A DNA stretch of 64,000 nt from Isoetes taiwanensis (GCA_021234155.1 JAJEKV010000015.1:962852-1026851), one strand, 5' to 3'. Positions 22,081 through 33,969 are shown, counted from the first letter of the stretch. The notes: a model not told the origin generated them from the letters alone. Program-made: numbers and translations.

Positions 22081-22639
22081 AAAAACAAGGTGACCTAACA
22101 AATGCACTAATGACCTGCGTTTGCACCACAAAAAGGAATCTTTCAAAGATTCCCTAAAAAAAACCTAAAAATTGCCACTTTTGGGGGGTCAATTGAAAAA
22201 ACAGCCCTAATTTTGATTTGCGACACCCCTTTTTTGGTCCAAAATTAGAAACCTTTTGTTGTTTTGTGAATTCTAGACACCCAAACAAGCTGTAAAATTG
22301 GAGTCACCTTTTAGGAAAATCTTGGAAATACAAGAAAACTAGAAAAATTAAAGAACCATTAAAATCTTCACAAGAAATGAAAGCAAGATTAGCAAATCTA
22401 GGCATATCTATTTGTTATTACTCAAGATGAACCACAAAGGTGCTATCTTGGCGCATAGGCAGCGAAAAAACATAGAAGACCTAACTAACATGTCGATAGC
22501 ATTTGGCGCTTATACAAGACATGAAAAAACATGGATAAACTTGGAAGAAGCTATGCAAGCTTGGCAAAGGCCTTCAACATGTACAAAAACTCTAGCCAAA
22601 ACTAGGAAATAACGATGTGCCCACATTTACATTATCACG
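22081..22639. other. stretch without a recognisable gene
   Basis: AT-rich. A 66-codon plus frame (22412-22612) has no motif. Nothing else to report. Confidence 0.35.
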
Positions 22640-24240
22640 AGAAGTTTGACCTTTGAGAAAAAGCGAGGATTAGGAATAATCGTTATACTTTCGTCAACTC
22701 CTTGATTCGTCACCAACTTGTCCTCGTTGCCATTCTCCTCATTGTCACTTGAAGTGGTCGAAGAGCTAACCCATTTGGAACAACTTGTCCTCATCCTAAA
22801 AGCCGTCGAACTATCTTGTGAAAAGACTTGATGGGATTAGCTGTTGCCGCCGTAGCACATTATCAACCTTGAGTGTGAAATCATAAGCCAACACTTGAGT
22901 TTTAGTTCAGGTCAGTTGTCCATGTGATTCTTATTCATGGTTTTCCAGCCCTTCTTGAAAGGAATTATCCGCGAGAATCATACCGACCAACAAAGGATCG
23001 TATCCTTAGTTTGGTACCGATGAACTTTCACTACTAAAGGGAGATTGTCTTTGAGTACAATGTCTTTAACCAGCGCAATCGAAAGGGCGGCTCTTAGTCA
23101 TCGTCGGTCGAAGGTACAACTATAAGCATCCCTTACTCAAATCGCTGGTTTTTACGGGTTTGGCCTTGGTTCTTTTCAAGGCCGTCTACTTCAGAGGTAC
23201 ATTACGATCGGGTTCCTTGTTGACTTGATCTTTGCGAACCACGGAACCCTTTGCAATTCCTTGATGTGCGCCTCAACAAGGGGATGAACACGAGTACCGA
23301 GGCCAACAAAAGCAACTTCGAGGGAGATCTTTGTTGAGGATTTAGTTACAACTGCATTATTGAAAAGAAATTCTCCCACCGACCTTTGTCCTCCTCCTTT
23401 GAAGTACTTAAAACCTGACCTTATACTTTTCTCCATGCTAGTCGATTGAGGCGAAGGGATTTTTGTCCTTGTTCTTTTACGTGTAGTCTATGGCACTTTT
23501 AGATTGGGCTTTGAATAGCCCTTCTCATTACCTTAGTTTAGGGGAACATATTTTAAATATTGTAGGCACGCCTTAGGGCTGCCAAGTTTGGGAGGTGACA
23601 AAGTACTTCCCTTGAAGGCGTGCTTTACCGTCCACGAGAAAAATTTTTACATGATGTTGAAATGTCAAATTATTCAACTTATGGATAAGCGGGACACAAT
23701 ATCACCATGGCTGGAAAACAAACTCCACGAAAATCAAAAGTCTCGCTAAGCACTTGACAAGCGGAGTTGGATTGTAAGCTTGCTCAATCACCTTTGCACA
23801 AGGAGTGTAGACAAAATGCTTTTTCATCCATAACCGCCTGGAAAATCTCTTTGAACATTTGGTCTATCGATCATGGGTGTGGTCCACAAGTAAGAAACCA
23901 ACCTTGACCTTTTCGAAGATACCCATTTCGACCAGCGTTGCGCCAATAAGCAAATAAAACTTGGTTTTGTTTTCTCTAGTAGTATTGTCTAACTATATGT
24001 ACAACAGGCAGACTTCTCCTTTGCCCGACAAAATCTTATTTAGTATTGTCACAGTGAGGTTAGGATCATTTGTGTATATTTGGATAGGTCAAAAATACTG
24101 CGCCTTTGTACAACAGTGTGAAAGATCATCGCCCCAACCAAATCATTAGAGTTATTTTGAGATTTTGATTTATCCCAAATAGGGCACCCTTGAAATTCCA
24201 CATCGGCATTTTCTATGGGCCAATGAGGTGAAAGCAATAG
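22640..24240 (-). pseudogene. decayed DDE-type transposase-like gene (family 2, copy 2), C-terminal half
   Basis: The minus strand reads GIFEKVKVGFLLVDHTHD (about 23869-23925). It corresponds to GVFEEIELGFMMPGHTHDDID of copy 1 at 3.65 kb and to the conserved GHTHxDID block of this family; here Gly is Asp and the second acidic residues are interrupted. Downstream fragments include an 81-codon frame (23191-23436) with VGLGTRVHPLVEAHIKELQR and an acidic tail SSSTTSSDNEENGNEDK near 22720. The N-terminal half (GMDQ block) is not visible. Multiple stops; inactive. It lies divergent to the unrecognised plus-strand remnant at 25.2-27.2 kb, repeating the divergent layout of the other copies. Confidence 0.55.
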
Positions 24241-25198
24241 TTCATTTTATCCCACACTTAAGTGGCACTATTTTCTTAATAAATTTTGTTCCAACCACCA
24301 TGTAACATTAAATATGCAAATTTTTCGGGCCTTCATTCAATTAATCCTCGGCTTCACTAATTTTGAGCCCCAATTAACGGGGCTTTCCCTCCATTCCTTA
24401 CATAAAAAAAAAAAAAAAAAAAACAAACCCCTAAGCTTAGCGAATTCATTTTGATTGTTGCCGAAATCAGTGCTACAAGGTTTTCTTGATCCAATTTAAC
24501 CTAGCGAATTCATTTTGTTTGTTGCTGAAATCATTAGCACTACAAGGTTTTCTTGAATCAATTTTATACACCAATAACCTAAATTTGCAAATTTTCCATT
24601 GCTAAACATGCCAATTTGTTTGTTCTTGAGGTTTAGGCATCCAGATTTTTGCCTATTCTGCTCCTCTTGGTACTTCGATTAAGCAGGTGTTGTGATTCTC
24701 TATTTTTTACAGGTTTTGGGGATCAAATTCTTCATCTATTCTGCTCTTCTCTTCTCTTAGATTTAGGATGCTTATTATCTAATTATACAAAACGAAGTGG
24801 ATTATTTACAATTCTATTTTCTTTTTCTTTTTTTTTTGTATATCCGCGATATGAGAGTACAACATATAATTGTTGAGCACATTTCTGATCCAAAGGGTGA
24901 TTAAATGCGCAGCGAAATTCAAGCAAGGAAACAACTTCATTGGTATGTTAGATTTACATTTTCTATTGCAATTCTATAGATGTCTAGATTTTTGCTAATC
25001 ACTTTAGAAGTAGAACATCAATTTGAGATTCTAAAATTACAGCAGAACCTTAGCCAGCTTGTGCATGATTTAGGCTAAGCAAAATTTTAAGCATGGTTTG
25101 TCCATATTGTCGTCGTTTATTTCATAGCTTCTTATATGGTGCATTAGCTGTTTGAGTGTCCTCAAAGCGTTCTGAAATCAGTCAGATTATTTTGCGAA
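24241..25198. other. spacer with poly(A) tract and tandem duplication
   Basis: A 19-20 base A tract lies at 24404-24423. The block TAGCGAATTCATTTTG(A/T)TTGTTG followed by CTACAAGGTTTTCTTGA occurs twice (about 24438-24493 and 24503-24573). No gene is seen. The region separates two divergent remnants. Confidence 0.5.
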
Positions 25199-27226
25199 AT
25201 GGCAAAAATAGCCGGGGCACGATGGATTGATTTGCACATATCCATTGGTTCTTGGGTCACCATGAGGCCTAAACAATGCGGTCATCATGCGGTGAAGAAG
25301 CGCAAGATCAATGACTTGACTTCATGGAAGGCCCAAGTGCTTGGTTTTGTGACCAGCCAAGGTGGAAAATGCGTGGATCAGCTTATTGTCGCACATGCAT
25401 ATGGGCCTCAAGACATGATGAAAGAAGATATTTCTAAGGCCGACATTTCCAAAACTTGATGTGAGCTGTCTATGCTGCGTCGACTTCAAGGATAGAGTTT
25501 CGGACACAAAGCATCACTAAGCGTCTTGGAGGTACACCATTATGCGATTGGAAAGTTGTTGTTTCCTGATTATGCATTGTCTTCTCTTAAGGCTCAGGGC
25601 ATATGGTTCCACAAATACCATTATACGAAGGAAAGCAAGGTTGGAAAGTTAACAATAGTCAATGCTCCAACATTATCACTTTTGTGTAGAGGAATCGGTC
25701 ACGATTTATACTCTTCTTGCATTTTCGACTTTCATTGACAAGAGAAGTAGCTAAGTTAATGGCTGAAGAGGAGGGTTGGGGGTGGTATGAAGGTCTTTAT
25801 TCCCATACACATTTTTGCATTTATGTTCAAGGATGTGGAGACACTAAGAGTTGCACCTCAAACGTATACCTTTAAAGGAGTTAGAGAAGAATCCCTTGAC
25901 TAATTGTTTTACGGAGAATGGAGGACTAGGACTCATGAAACAGGTGGCCAATTGGACTCCAGCAGCTTTATATTCAGGTAAGTTTGTATTTCTTATTTGC
26001 ATCTACTTTACAAATGATAGTGCATGATATCATTTTTTTTCAGGTACAGGGTGCCAAAGCAAACATTATACTCTAATTTCTTTGTTGAAAGGTATAAAAG
26101 ACAGTGGGAAAATAATAAGTATGTCTGGATAGCGGTACAGGAAGAAGACTGGATTTGACTATACATATGGAAAATGGCTCTGTGCAAACTTTGGACGTGG
26201 AAGAAGAATGGACGCTGGCAGAATGTAGAAAGTTACTGGAGTCACACACTGGATACTCGAAGTTTCATTTCTTAGTAGACGACAAGAAGGTTGGATATAG
26301 AAGAGAGTGCAATGTGACATGCAAAGATTGCATGGTTCCACATCTGGTGAGAATGAAGCATGATATATGATGTGTTGCTGAATTTAACAGAAAAAAAAAT
26401 AGAGCTATTCCTGGTTTATTTTGGGTTCAACTCCCAAGGGCAATACTCCTTAAATTTACATGCAGTATATGGGACGAATTGAATTGCTGATTGGTTTGAT
26501 GCTTTGGCACAGGCATAATCGGAGGTAAGCTTTTGCTTTCATAGGGTAACTTCTAGGCTGGTTGGTTGATCTTTGCCGCAGTGCGGAGTTTCTTTGAGAA
26601 GAGCCCTCTTCCCCCACGAAGCCAACTCTTGGAAAATGTTTTTGTGAGATCCTAAAGGTTTTGGTATTGGACGATGGAAGATATAGGTGTGAAGACCACT
26701 GGTTTCTTTGCAGGAACAACATAAGTTTGATATAATCTGACATAAGGATATCGGGGCCCATGGTGAAGGTGGCCTATAATTGTAGATCTTGCGGGGAAAT
26801 TTGCCATTTGGCAAATTTTTTTTTTTTGTAACTTGCTTCAAATTTCATAAAATGGAAACAATTTTCTTAATACATGTCACTTTTCTGAGGTCTAACCTTA
26901 TTAGGTATTTGCCTCTTTAAGATCGATAAGAGTGATTGTACACTCTTAATATGGACTACTAGGCGTGACCCATTCTTATGTAAGTCGGCGGTATTCCCAT
27001 TAAATTGTCAATACAATTTTACATGGTCTATAAAATGAATATCATTTGTTTTTTAGCTGAACATCTCTTTACTGAGTGCATCAAATATGTGCCATACGCT
27101 AATCTTCCTCAGCTTCACTTCTTCAATAATGGACTAAGGGCGAGCTTGGACAATGCAATCGAGAAAGGGCCAACTCAGAAAAGCAAACGCAAACTGGAGA
27201 TGCCACAAGAAATGAAGCATGCATGA
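25199..27226 (+). pseudogene. unrecognised multi-exon gene remnant
   Basis: I do not recognise the protein. Coding-like pieces on the plus strand occur with splice-like borders. ATG 25199 begins MAKIAGARWIDLHIS and runs to 25459 (IVAHAYGPQDMMKEDISK). A second piece at 25526-25738 reads HHYAIGKLLFPDYALSSLK. A third, with CFTENGGLGLMKQVANWTPA, ends at a donor GTAAGT (about 25979). A fourth follows TTTTTTTCAG (about 26043) and reads YRVPKQTLYSNFFVERYKRQ. A last exon after TTGTTTTTTAG (about 27056) ends PQEMKHA and a stop at 27226. Stops interrupt the middle. It stands divergent to the transposase remnant at 22.6-24.2 kb, so it could be element cargo (inference only). Confidence 0.35.
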
Positions 27227-27958
27227 TATGTTATGATGTTTTTAATGTGCTTTTAAAAATTCAAACATGTCATGATGCTTCTTGCCCCACTTTCACTTGT
27301 GGTTCAGCAAGGTGGTTGTTTTTGCCTGAGTGAGCACATATATGCTAGCTATGAAGTTAATAACTCACTTTGTGGTGCGACTTGTTTTACTTGTTTACGT
27401 CACATTATATCTCTTCAAAAAGCAGCTCTCAAGTTCTTACAAGATCTAGTTGACCTCTCTTGTGAATCTCATGGCTATAAAACACCTTGAATAGATGTCA
27501 AAATCCTATTTTCTCTAAATTTAAGAGAATGTCTTGTTCTACTCCTGTTTTTAATGAAATGCTTTGTTGAATATCAATCAACATAAAGCGCAATTTTGTC
27601 TCTTGAAAAAAGCGAATACTCTTACAACAAACATGGAAATGGTTTTGTAAACGAAACATTGACAAACTTGCCACATGTTGTATGGCTTGTATACATAATC
27701 GAGAAGTTTTTATCATTATCTCCAACCAAATCCGTTTTTCAATCATATGCAGCCCAAAGTCTCCTAATCCTTAATGCAGATAATCTTTGATTGAATTCCT
27801 TATGTTAATCTTATCGAGAACCTTGGGCCCGAAAAGAAAAATGTATCGACCATATCCCTTGCCTTAACATTAGTATAGATGTTATATTTTCAACTATTTA
27901 CGCAAATGAGCGTTTCATTCTTATCCTTTTTGTGTTGGCACTCTTCCATATAGGCCAC
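27227..27958. other. stretch without a recognisable gene
   Basis: Only short frames without motifs on both strands. Confidence 0.35.
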
Positions 27959-28304
27959 TTATCCATAGCCATAAAATGTAGTTAAAAGAATCCCACGGAT
28001 TGCAATCACCAAATTTGTGTAATCCACCGTCATTTCACCCATATATGGACAAATATTCATTCCAATGAGATGCTTATATCTGTCAGTCCCAAACTGTTTT
28101 ACAGTCCATATTGCCTTCAGCAAGATCTTTTCCTGTAACAAACATAAAGGGTGACCGTGGACCCAATAAGTTGAAAGAAAAATGCCATCATTCAAACCAC
28201 TTTGTAAAACATAACCCCCTGCTATTAAATCACCAACTCCTTACATAAATGTGCACATATACTATAGGCGAATAATACAGTCGTCCATGTGACCCATATG
28301 CAGT

Positions 28305-28567
28305 TCAAAAACCTCAATCCCATTGAGGTGCTCAATCGTATCTGCCTGCTCAAAGAATTTTGCGTCGAGAACTTAAACAACAGAGATAGATTCTGCTTGC
28401 ACACCTGGCCAACCGCTTTTTAATCATCATATTTCAAAAACCTCAATTCCATTGAGGTTCTCAATCATATCTGCCTGCTCAAAGAATTTTACAGTCGAGA
28501 AATTAAACAACAGAGATAGATTCTACTTGCACACCTGGCCAACACATAAACTATTTAATCATCATAT
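28305..28567. repeat. tandem duplication, about 130 bp x 2
   Basis: Units 28305-28432 and 28435-28567 share AAAAACCTCAATYCCATTGA, ATCTGCCTGCTCAAAGAATT and ACAACAGAGATAGATTCT. Confidence 0.85.
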
Positions 28568-28707
28568 TTTTAAGATAGCGGTACCATTTAAAGGGAAACA
28601 CATATGTCGCCTTCAAGACCCACATAATACTTACGAGTTTTCACAACTTTTGAAAGATCTGATCATTAAGTTAACACAAAATCATGATTCTAAAATGATA
28701 TCCTGAC

Positions 28708-29133
28708 ATAATCATCCAGAAAACTCCAATTTCATAATATTCAACAACTGATGTCTCAGCATCATACCCAGAAGCTCACTACAATATTAAATCCAAAGGT
28801 AGGCAGACAATCAATTGCAACATTTAGCAGATTATGCTACCTTAAATATAAACTTAAATCTTAAAAATCTTAAGGCAAATAAAGTAAAAAAGAACCATGC
28901 GTCTTCACATGAATGTCTCAACATACTCTAAACATTTGGTATCCATAATCATCCAGAAAACTCCAATTCCATAATATTCAAAACAGATATCTTAGCAATA
29001 TATCCAGAGTCTCACTACAATATTAAATCCAAAGGTAGGCAGACAGCCCATCGCAACTTTTAGCAGATTATGCTATCTTAAATATAAACTTATAAATCTT
29101 AAAGCTACTAAACTCAAATAGAACCATGCATCT
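28708..29133. repeat. direct duplication, about 190-200 bp x 2
   Basis: Units 28708-28908 and 28945-29133 share ATAATCATCCAGAAAACTCC, ATTAAATCCAAAGGTAGGCA and TTAGCAGATTATGCTA. Confidence 0.85.
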
Positions 29134-29424
29134 TTTGCTTCAGTTATTACTGCAACCAAAAACTTCTAACAGCTTCAACAGCAGCATTCCTTCCCTGTAT
29201 CAAACATAAAGGGTGACCGTGGACCCAGTATGTACTCTGCAACAAGCAGATATTACATGATTTAGTAACCATGGACTAAATTCATGTATAAATAGATAAT
29301 ATAAATGTATCTTACTTTTAATACAGGATACGACCCTGCATCACTTCACTTGCTTTGAAAAAACTGTTTTTTCAGCTTTTGAGACAGAAGTCTCCCCAGA
29401 AGGCCTGTTGTGGTATTTGCACAA

Positions 29425-30138
29425 TCTTAGGTCTAGAAAACAGCCCAATTACTGTCACAACATGTTTGGTTGTGCAGGGTCTGGTAATGCTCATTATTTT
29501 GACCTAAAAAAGGAAAATTAGCTATACAATCATGTTACAGAACAAAGGTATAACATAAAAGAACATGCACTTACATGTTTGATTAGAGTCTGCATGCTTT
29601 TCTTGCTATGTTGGGTCAAGTGCTTCACTGCCACAATGCTGCCATCAGCAAGGGTTCCTTTATAGACTGCTCCAAGCCTAATGGCCCAATCTTTTGAGAT
29701 CTTATCCATTGTTGTTTCAATCTCTGTTTCAAGTTTGGACTTCGTACACCATCTATGTTGAATGCTAACAATGATGAGGCCAAGCAACAACAATACCATC
29801 ACTGCACCTTCCATGACACCAATAACAATCACTTTCAACATGATTGCTTACATGTTCTTGAAGCAAGGGAGAAAAATGGCAGATATAATAGGACCCGAGT
29901 ACATACGAGTTCCGACCATGATGTCTTTGCCAATTTGATCTGCGAGCTGTTGTGTGGTCCTTCATCTCCATAGACCTTAGGTCGAGAAAACACCCAATGA
30001 CTATCACAACATGTTTGGTTGTGCGAGTGGTGCAGTAATGCTCATTATTGTGACCTAAAAGGAAAATTAGCACAACAATCATGTTCTGAAACAAAGGTAT
30101 AACATAAAAGAACATGCACTTACATGTTTGATTAGAGT
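29425..30138. repeat. direct repeat of about 165 bp flanking a kinase fragment
   Basis: Copies at 29425-29589 and 29975-30138 share CTTAGGTC(T/G)AGAAAAC, CACAACATGTTTGGTTGTGC, GTAATGCTCATTATT, AACAAAGGTATAACATAAAA and ACATGTTTGATTAGAGT. The receptor-kinase fragment lies between them. The second copy ends where the 3' end of the family-1 transposase-like gene begins. Confidence 0.85.
29530..29841 (-). pseudogene. receptor-like kinase fragment (membrane segment and start of kinase lobe)
   Basis: The frame reads LKVIVIGVMEGAVMVLLLLG, a hydrophobic segment of about 24 residues, then a basic juxtamembrane stretch and AVYKGTLADGSIVAVKHL. The last is the end of a glycine loop with the VAVK lysine of plant receptor-like kinases. 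It then runs on for about 30 unrelated codons and stops. There is no ectodomain or remaining kinase nearby, so it is a broken fragment between two direct repeats. It is not a piece of the intact kinase at 48.7-51.5 kb, since the residues differ. Confidence 0.6.
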
Positions 30139-31102
30139 GCCTCAACATATTTTTGTCCAACTCTTACACGCTTCATTCTCCACTGCCTTTGTGTTTCATT
30201 GGCTGTGGACTTCTCCCACAATTCTCTTAAGGCTTGGTTGCAACTTCTCTTAGTGCATTGTCCAAGCAAGGAGCTGCTCTTCTTCTAACATTTGTTTCGT
30301 GCCTTGCCAGTAGTCTTCTATAGAACCATGTTCCAAGTTGACAAAGTGGCTTGGACATTGAAAAAGACCCTCCTCGTTGTGTAGCCCGATGGAATGCCAT
30401 TTTAGTTTGTTTATGGGACTTTTCCATGCCTTGAGTATTCCAAACTGCAATGCTGCCGTATTCCTTCACAAACCACGGGCCATGAGCATATAATATGTGG
30501 ATGTAGTGTGTGACCTCACTTTCTCCCCATGCCTTGATATATGCATATGTGAATTTAGTCATAAGCTCCTTAAATTGTACCTTCTCATCATTAGTGAAGC
30601 TACTTTTTTGTAATAAAACATTCAAATCCGAGAATGCAGTCCATGCATTCAACTTTTTTATCGTGGATGTACCTCTGTTTGTCCTGTCTCTTTCTGCCTC
30701 AACTAATTTTTTCCCCAAATCAAACGACCCTTTCCTTTTTGGATCTGTATTCTTCAAGAAATGCCTGGCTTTATCCCCCCCCAATGAGACCTTCGCTGGG
30801 ACTGAACTGTTTCACGACCGTTTCAAGTCCTTCTCAAGCTTCACTGAACCACCGTGGAGTCCAGCTTCTGACAATCTTGCTATTCCCTCTTTCCTTTCCT
30901 TTTCAGCCTTAATTTTCCACACAAAGCAACAACTAAGATGGATCATCTTTTCAACAATTCTGACCAGGGCATGTAAAGTACAGAAATGCACTCTATTCAA
31001 TGGAATTGGCAGGATTGGCTCTAATTTTTTGTCTTCCAAATGCCGTGATGGAGGCGTGTCTTGATTGCAGTCCATTGTGCTGAAGCTTTTGCCTTTTTGC
31101 TG
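30135..31102 (-). pseudogene. DDE-type transposase-like gene, family 1: C-terminal part
   Basis: Continuation of the gene at 36850-38407 beyond the copia insertion. It reads PLNRVHFCTLHALVRIVEK (about 30985-31030), a single in-frame TGA at about 30812 where CGA is likely original, a long helical stretch, and HYIHILYAHGPWFVKEYGSI followed by WNTQGMEKSHKQTK (about 30410-30510). In related uncharacterised animal and plant proteins a similar HI...G...QG(M/V)EK phrase is conserved and could supply the third acidic residue of a DDE site (inference). Near 30245 a base shift moves the frame to a basic C-terminus ending VGQKYVEAL at about 30135. Interrupted by one stop, one shift and the retrotransposon, hence inactive. 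Confidence 0.5.
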
Positions 31103-31801
31103 TGAAGAATTCAAATATAAAAGCAACCCTTTGTTTAGTCAATCACTTTCATAGTGTATTTCACATTTTAATAGAATAGATCCATGACAACAAATCTATG
31201 CAATAGTCTCAGCAATACTCAAATATTCAAAAGTCCTTTAAGATTCAATGATCTCACATAGTTGACTTAGTCCTTAATCATTTCATGTTCTTCTAAGTCA
31301 TTAATAATGAAAGGCAAACCATTTTAAACAATATACCTTCGAAACCTTATAATGCTACAGTAACTTTACTGTAGCAGAGGTATTGACTCCCTTTGACCAG
31401 CTCCCGAACTTAACCTTTAATGGTTGGATCTTCAATTCCTGTCACTGTATCCAATCACACTATGTTCGATACTAATCTATACTTCTTGCCATTGCTTTAT
31501 AGCTCAGATCCGGCCGCTATGGCGGACCGACCGAGCCGTTTGCCTAGAGGTTCCAAATCCGGAACATTTGAAACTCATTTCCCCCTTAGATATATCATCG
31601 TGTCATCATCTTCGATGGTTACTAATAATAATATGCAACTTCTTAACCATTGGCTTTTCAAACGAGCTAGGTTAAATTTAGTTTAACCTTAGAACAATGC
31701 TCACCTTAGGACATTAATCCTTTGCACCTTCAACCTTCCACATTTGCATGCAGCATATTCCTCCAGGCTCTGAGAACATTGTGACATGAACATATTCAAC
31801 A
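31103..31801 (-). repeat. LTR of copia element (3' LTR on the minus strand)
   Basis: 699 bp, starting TGAAGAATTC and ending TTCAACA in plus orientation. It matches the LTR at 36153-36849 with about four substitutions and one 2-bp indel by eye, near 99 per cent identity. Confidence 0.9.
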
Positions 31802-31812
31802 TTCCCCCTTCA
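31802..31812 (-). other. polypurine tract
   Basis: On the minus strand AAGGGGGAA directly precedes the 3' LTR, as required for plus-strand DNA priming. Confidence 0.7.
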
Positions 31813-31916
31813 TGTTACAATCTAAACATTGTATCAGGCCCTTCAATTCAGTAAACCTCTTTTTGGCTTTTTGTAAGCGAGTGCGCTTGTTGATTTTTAT
31901 ATTGACATATATCGGT

Positions 31917-33263
31917 CTAACTATGTCTTTCCCAACAATTTCCACGATAAAATGTAGCTCTAGTTCTATATGTTTTGATCTCTCGTGAAATCTTTGGATC
32001 TTTGGTCATGGCAATGCGGCTAGTGTTATCCGCGGTATAATCTGATGGCTTTGATTTTGGTGATGACCAAGTTCTCCTAACGATCTTCTTTCCCAAATCA
32101 CTTCCTTTGTGGCTATCACGGTGATGCATACTTTCGGCTTCAACACTTGACATAGCTACTGCATTTTGCTTTTTGCATCTCCAGCTAATAGGTGCACCCC
32201 CTATAAAAGTTAAATATCCAGATGTGGATTTACGTGTATCAATGTCCCCTCCCCAGTCAGCATCACAGTAAGCTAACAATTGCAGATCTTCAGTGCTATA
32301 ACAAATGCCATGATCCATAGTACCTTTTAAGTACCTTAGAACCCGTTTGGCTGCCATCCAATGTTGTTTTCCTGGATCATTGTTATATCTACTGAGCATA
32401 TTCACTACATAAGCTATATCAGGCCTAGTGCAGTTGGCCACATATGATAGGCATCCAATCAGTGACATATATTGTATGTCACTCATTTCTTCTCTCTCTG
32501 CTTCTGTTTTTGGACTCATCTCAGCAGAAATCTTACAACCCTGCACTATAGGAGTCTTGCATATATTGCAATCATTCATTTTAAATTTGTTAAGCATTCC
32601 TTCAATCTGTCCTTTCTGTGTCAGAGTCAAAGTTTTGCTTGCCCTGTTTCTGTGTACTTCTATTCCCAAGAATTTCCTTAACTCCCCAAGGTCTGACATC
32701 TTGAATTTATTTTTGAGAATGGCCTTACACTGCTCCAAGATATCAAGACCATTTGCTACCATAATATTATCGTCTACATAGAGTGCTATTATGCACCATT
32801 TAGCTCCCTTCTGAAATTTGTAGAGATTTCCATCATTCTGTAATTTTGCAAATCCGTGTTCTCTGAGAAAAGTGTCAATACACTTATACCATTCCCTTGG
32901 GGATTGCTTAAGCCCATATACTGCCTTGTTTAATTTCCAGACTTTCCCTGATTCTGCTTCAAACCCTGGAGGCACCTTCATGTAAATTTCCTCTTCTAGT
33001 TTAGCATTTAGAAATGCTGTGGTAACGTCCATGTGATGAATTTCCAAGTCTGCTGCATTAGCAATTGACAAAAGCATTCTTATGCTGTTCATTTTGACAA
33101 GTGGTGAGAAAGTTTCCTCATAGTCTTGTCCATATCTCTGAGTGAAGCCTTGGGCAACTAGTCTGGCCTTAAACTTAGGTGTTACTCCATCAGCCTGAGT
33201 TTTAAGCTTGAACAGCCATTTGTTCCCTACAATGTTCTTATCACTTGAGTGTCTACTTTTCAT
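31917..33263 (-). CDS. copia reverse transcriptase and RNase H frame (C-terminally shifted)
   Basis: 448 codons. Reverse transcriptase features: GNKWLFKLK, HHMDVTTAFLN, VYGLKQSPREWY, the catalytic YVDD in IALYVDDNIMVAN and LGIEVHR. RNase H features: YCDADWGGDIDTRKSTSGY and SSVEAES. After that the normal copia sequence (EYIA..., CDN, then HERSKHIE) is read out of frame: the frame runs DNTSRIAMTKDPK and then shifts, so the terminal RNase H motif is lost through one or more single-base changes. The product would be part of the gag-pol polyprotein acting in the virus-like particle. The frame starts inside the pol region and is not an independent gene. Confidence 0.9.
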   Translation of the reverse strand: MKSRHSSDKNIVGNKWLFKLKTQADGVTPKFKARLVAQGFTQRYGQDYEETFSPLVKMNSIRMLLSIANAADLEIHHMDVTTAFLNAKLEEEIYMKVPPGFEAESGKVWKLNKAVYGLKQSPREWYKCIDTFLREHGFAKLQNDGNLYKFQKGAKWCIIALYVDDNIMVANGLDILEQCKAILKNKFKMSDLGELRKFLGIEVHRNRASKTLTLTQKGQIEGMLNKFKMNDCNICKTPIVQGCKISAEMSPKTEAEREEMSDIQYMSLIGCLSYVANCTRPDIAYVVNMLSRYNNDPGKQHWMAAKRVLRYLKGTMDHGICYSTEDLQLLAYCDADWGGDIDTRKSTSGYLTFIGGAPISWRCKKQNAVAMSSVEAESMHHRDSHKGSDLGKKIVRRTWSSPKSKPSDYTADNTSRIAMTKDPKISREIKTYRTRATFYRGNCWERHS

Positions 33264-33969
33264 AAGTGTTTGTTACGTTAAATGATTTCATTTCCTCTTG
33301 CATTGCATTTTCCCAATTTTTGCTATCAGGAGAGGATATAGCTTCCTCATATGTTTTAGGCACTGAAATATCTAGGTGCATCAATATTTCAAATAGGCCA
33401 AGTATCTCACCTTCTTCTCCTTTGAGTCTTTTGCTTTTGCCAAGGTTATCCCTCCCAAGAGCTTCCAAATTTTCTTCAGTTTCTCCTCGAAGTATTTCTG
33501 CTTCAGTCCTCTTTCTCCTCCTTGCAGTTTTGGGTTGGCTTTCATCTTGTTGATCAGCTGGGTATTCTGGCTGCACATTTTCAACATTCATATGGTTAGG
33601 ATCAGTTATTACCTGTTTTGTTTCAATGTCTTCATCTTCATCACTGTCAATTGTAAATGCAGGTTCCACCTGCTCCTTTTGAACTTCTCTTTCCTCTGCT
33701 ATTTGCTGTTTAGTGGCCTGCCCTTGATTATTGATCATAGGTAACAACTTGTAGTACTGCTCCTCATCAAACAGTACATCCCTACTAATTATGATTCTTC
33801 TTTTGCTTGAATCATACAATCTGTAGGCCTTAGATTCTTGATCATAGCTAACCAAGTAAGTTATGTATGCTTTATCATCCAACTTCTTCCTCAACTCGTC
33901 AGGAACATGCACAAAAGCCAGACATCCATAGGCTTTAAGCCTGTGTAGTCTGGCAATTTTCCTGACCAC
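33253..33969 (-). CDS. copia integrase C-terminal domain and linker
   Basis: Reads AYGCLAFVHVP, DDKAYITYLVSYDQESKAYR, RRIIISRDVLFDE, an acidic linker, RRRKRTEAEIL, and the approach to reverse transcriptase (YEEAISSPDSKNWENAM). It overlaps the preceding integrase frame by about 80 bases in another frame. A single shift near 33930 separates the two, so the polyprotein is interrupted here. Confidence 0.85.
   Translation of the reverse strand: MVRKIARLHRLKAYGCLAFVHVPDELRKKLDDKAYITYLVSYDQESKAYRLYDSSKRRIIISRDVLFDEEQYYKLLPMINNQGQATKQQIAEEREVQKEQVEPAFTIDSDEDEDIETKQVITDPNHMNVENVQPEYPADQQDESQPKTARRRKRTEAEILRGETEENLEALGRDNLGKSKRLKGEEGEILGLFEILMHLDISVPKTYEEAISSPDSKNWENAMQEEMKSFNVTNTYEK

Larger units (their letters stand above)
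27959..29230 (-). other. duplicated exon-like blocks of an unknown gene
   Basis: The minus strand has a 78-codon frame (27959-28195) beginning NDGIFLSTYWVHGHPLCLLQ. The same peptide phrase TYWVHGHPLCLIQ recurs near 29195-29225 just after an acceptor-like CTTGTTGCAG, suggesting a duplicated exon. Another exon-like phrase, FFEQADTIEHLNGIEVFE, occurs in both copies of a 130-bp tandem duplication (28305-28567). I cannot name the protein or join the pieces. Confidence 0.35.
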
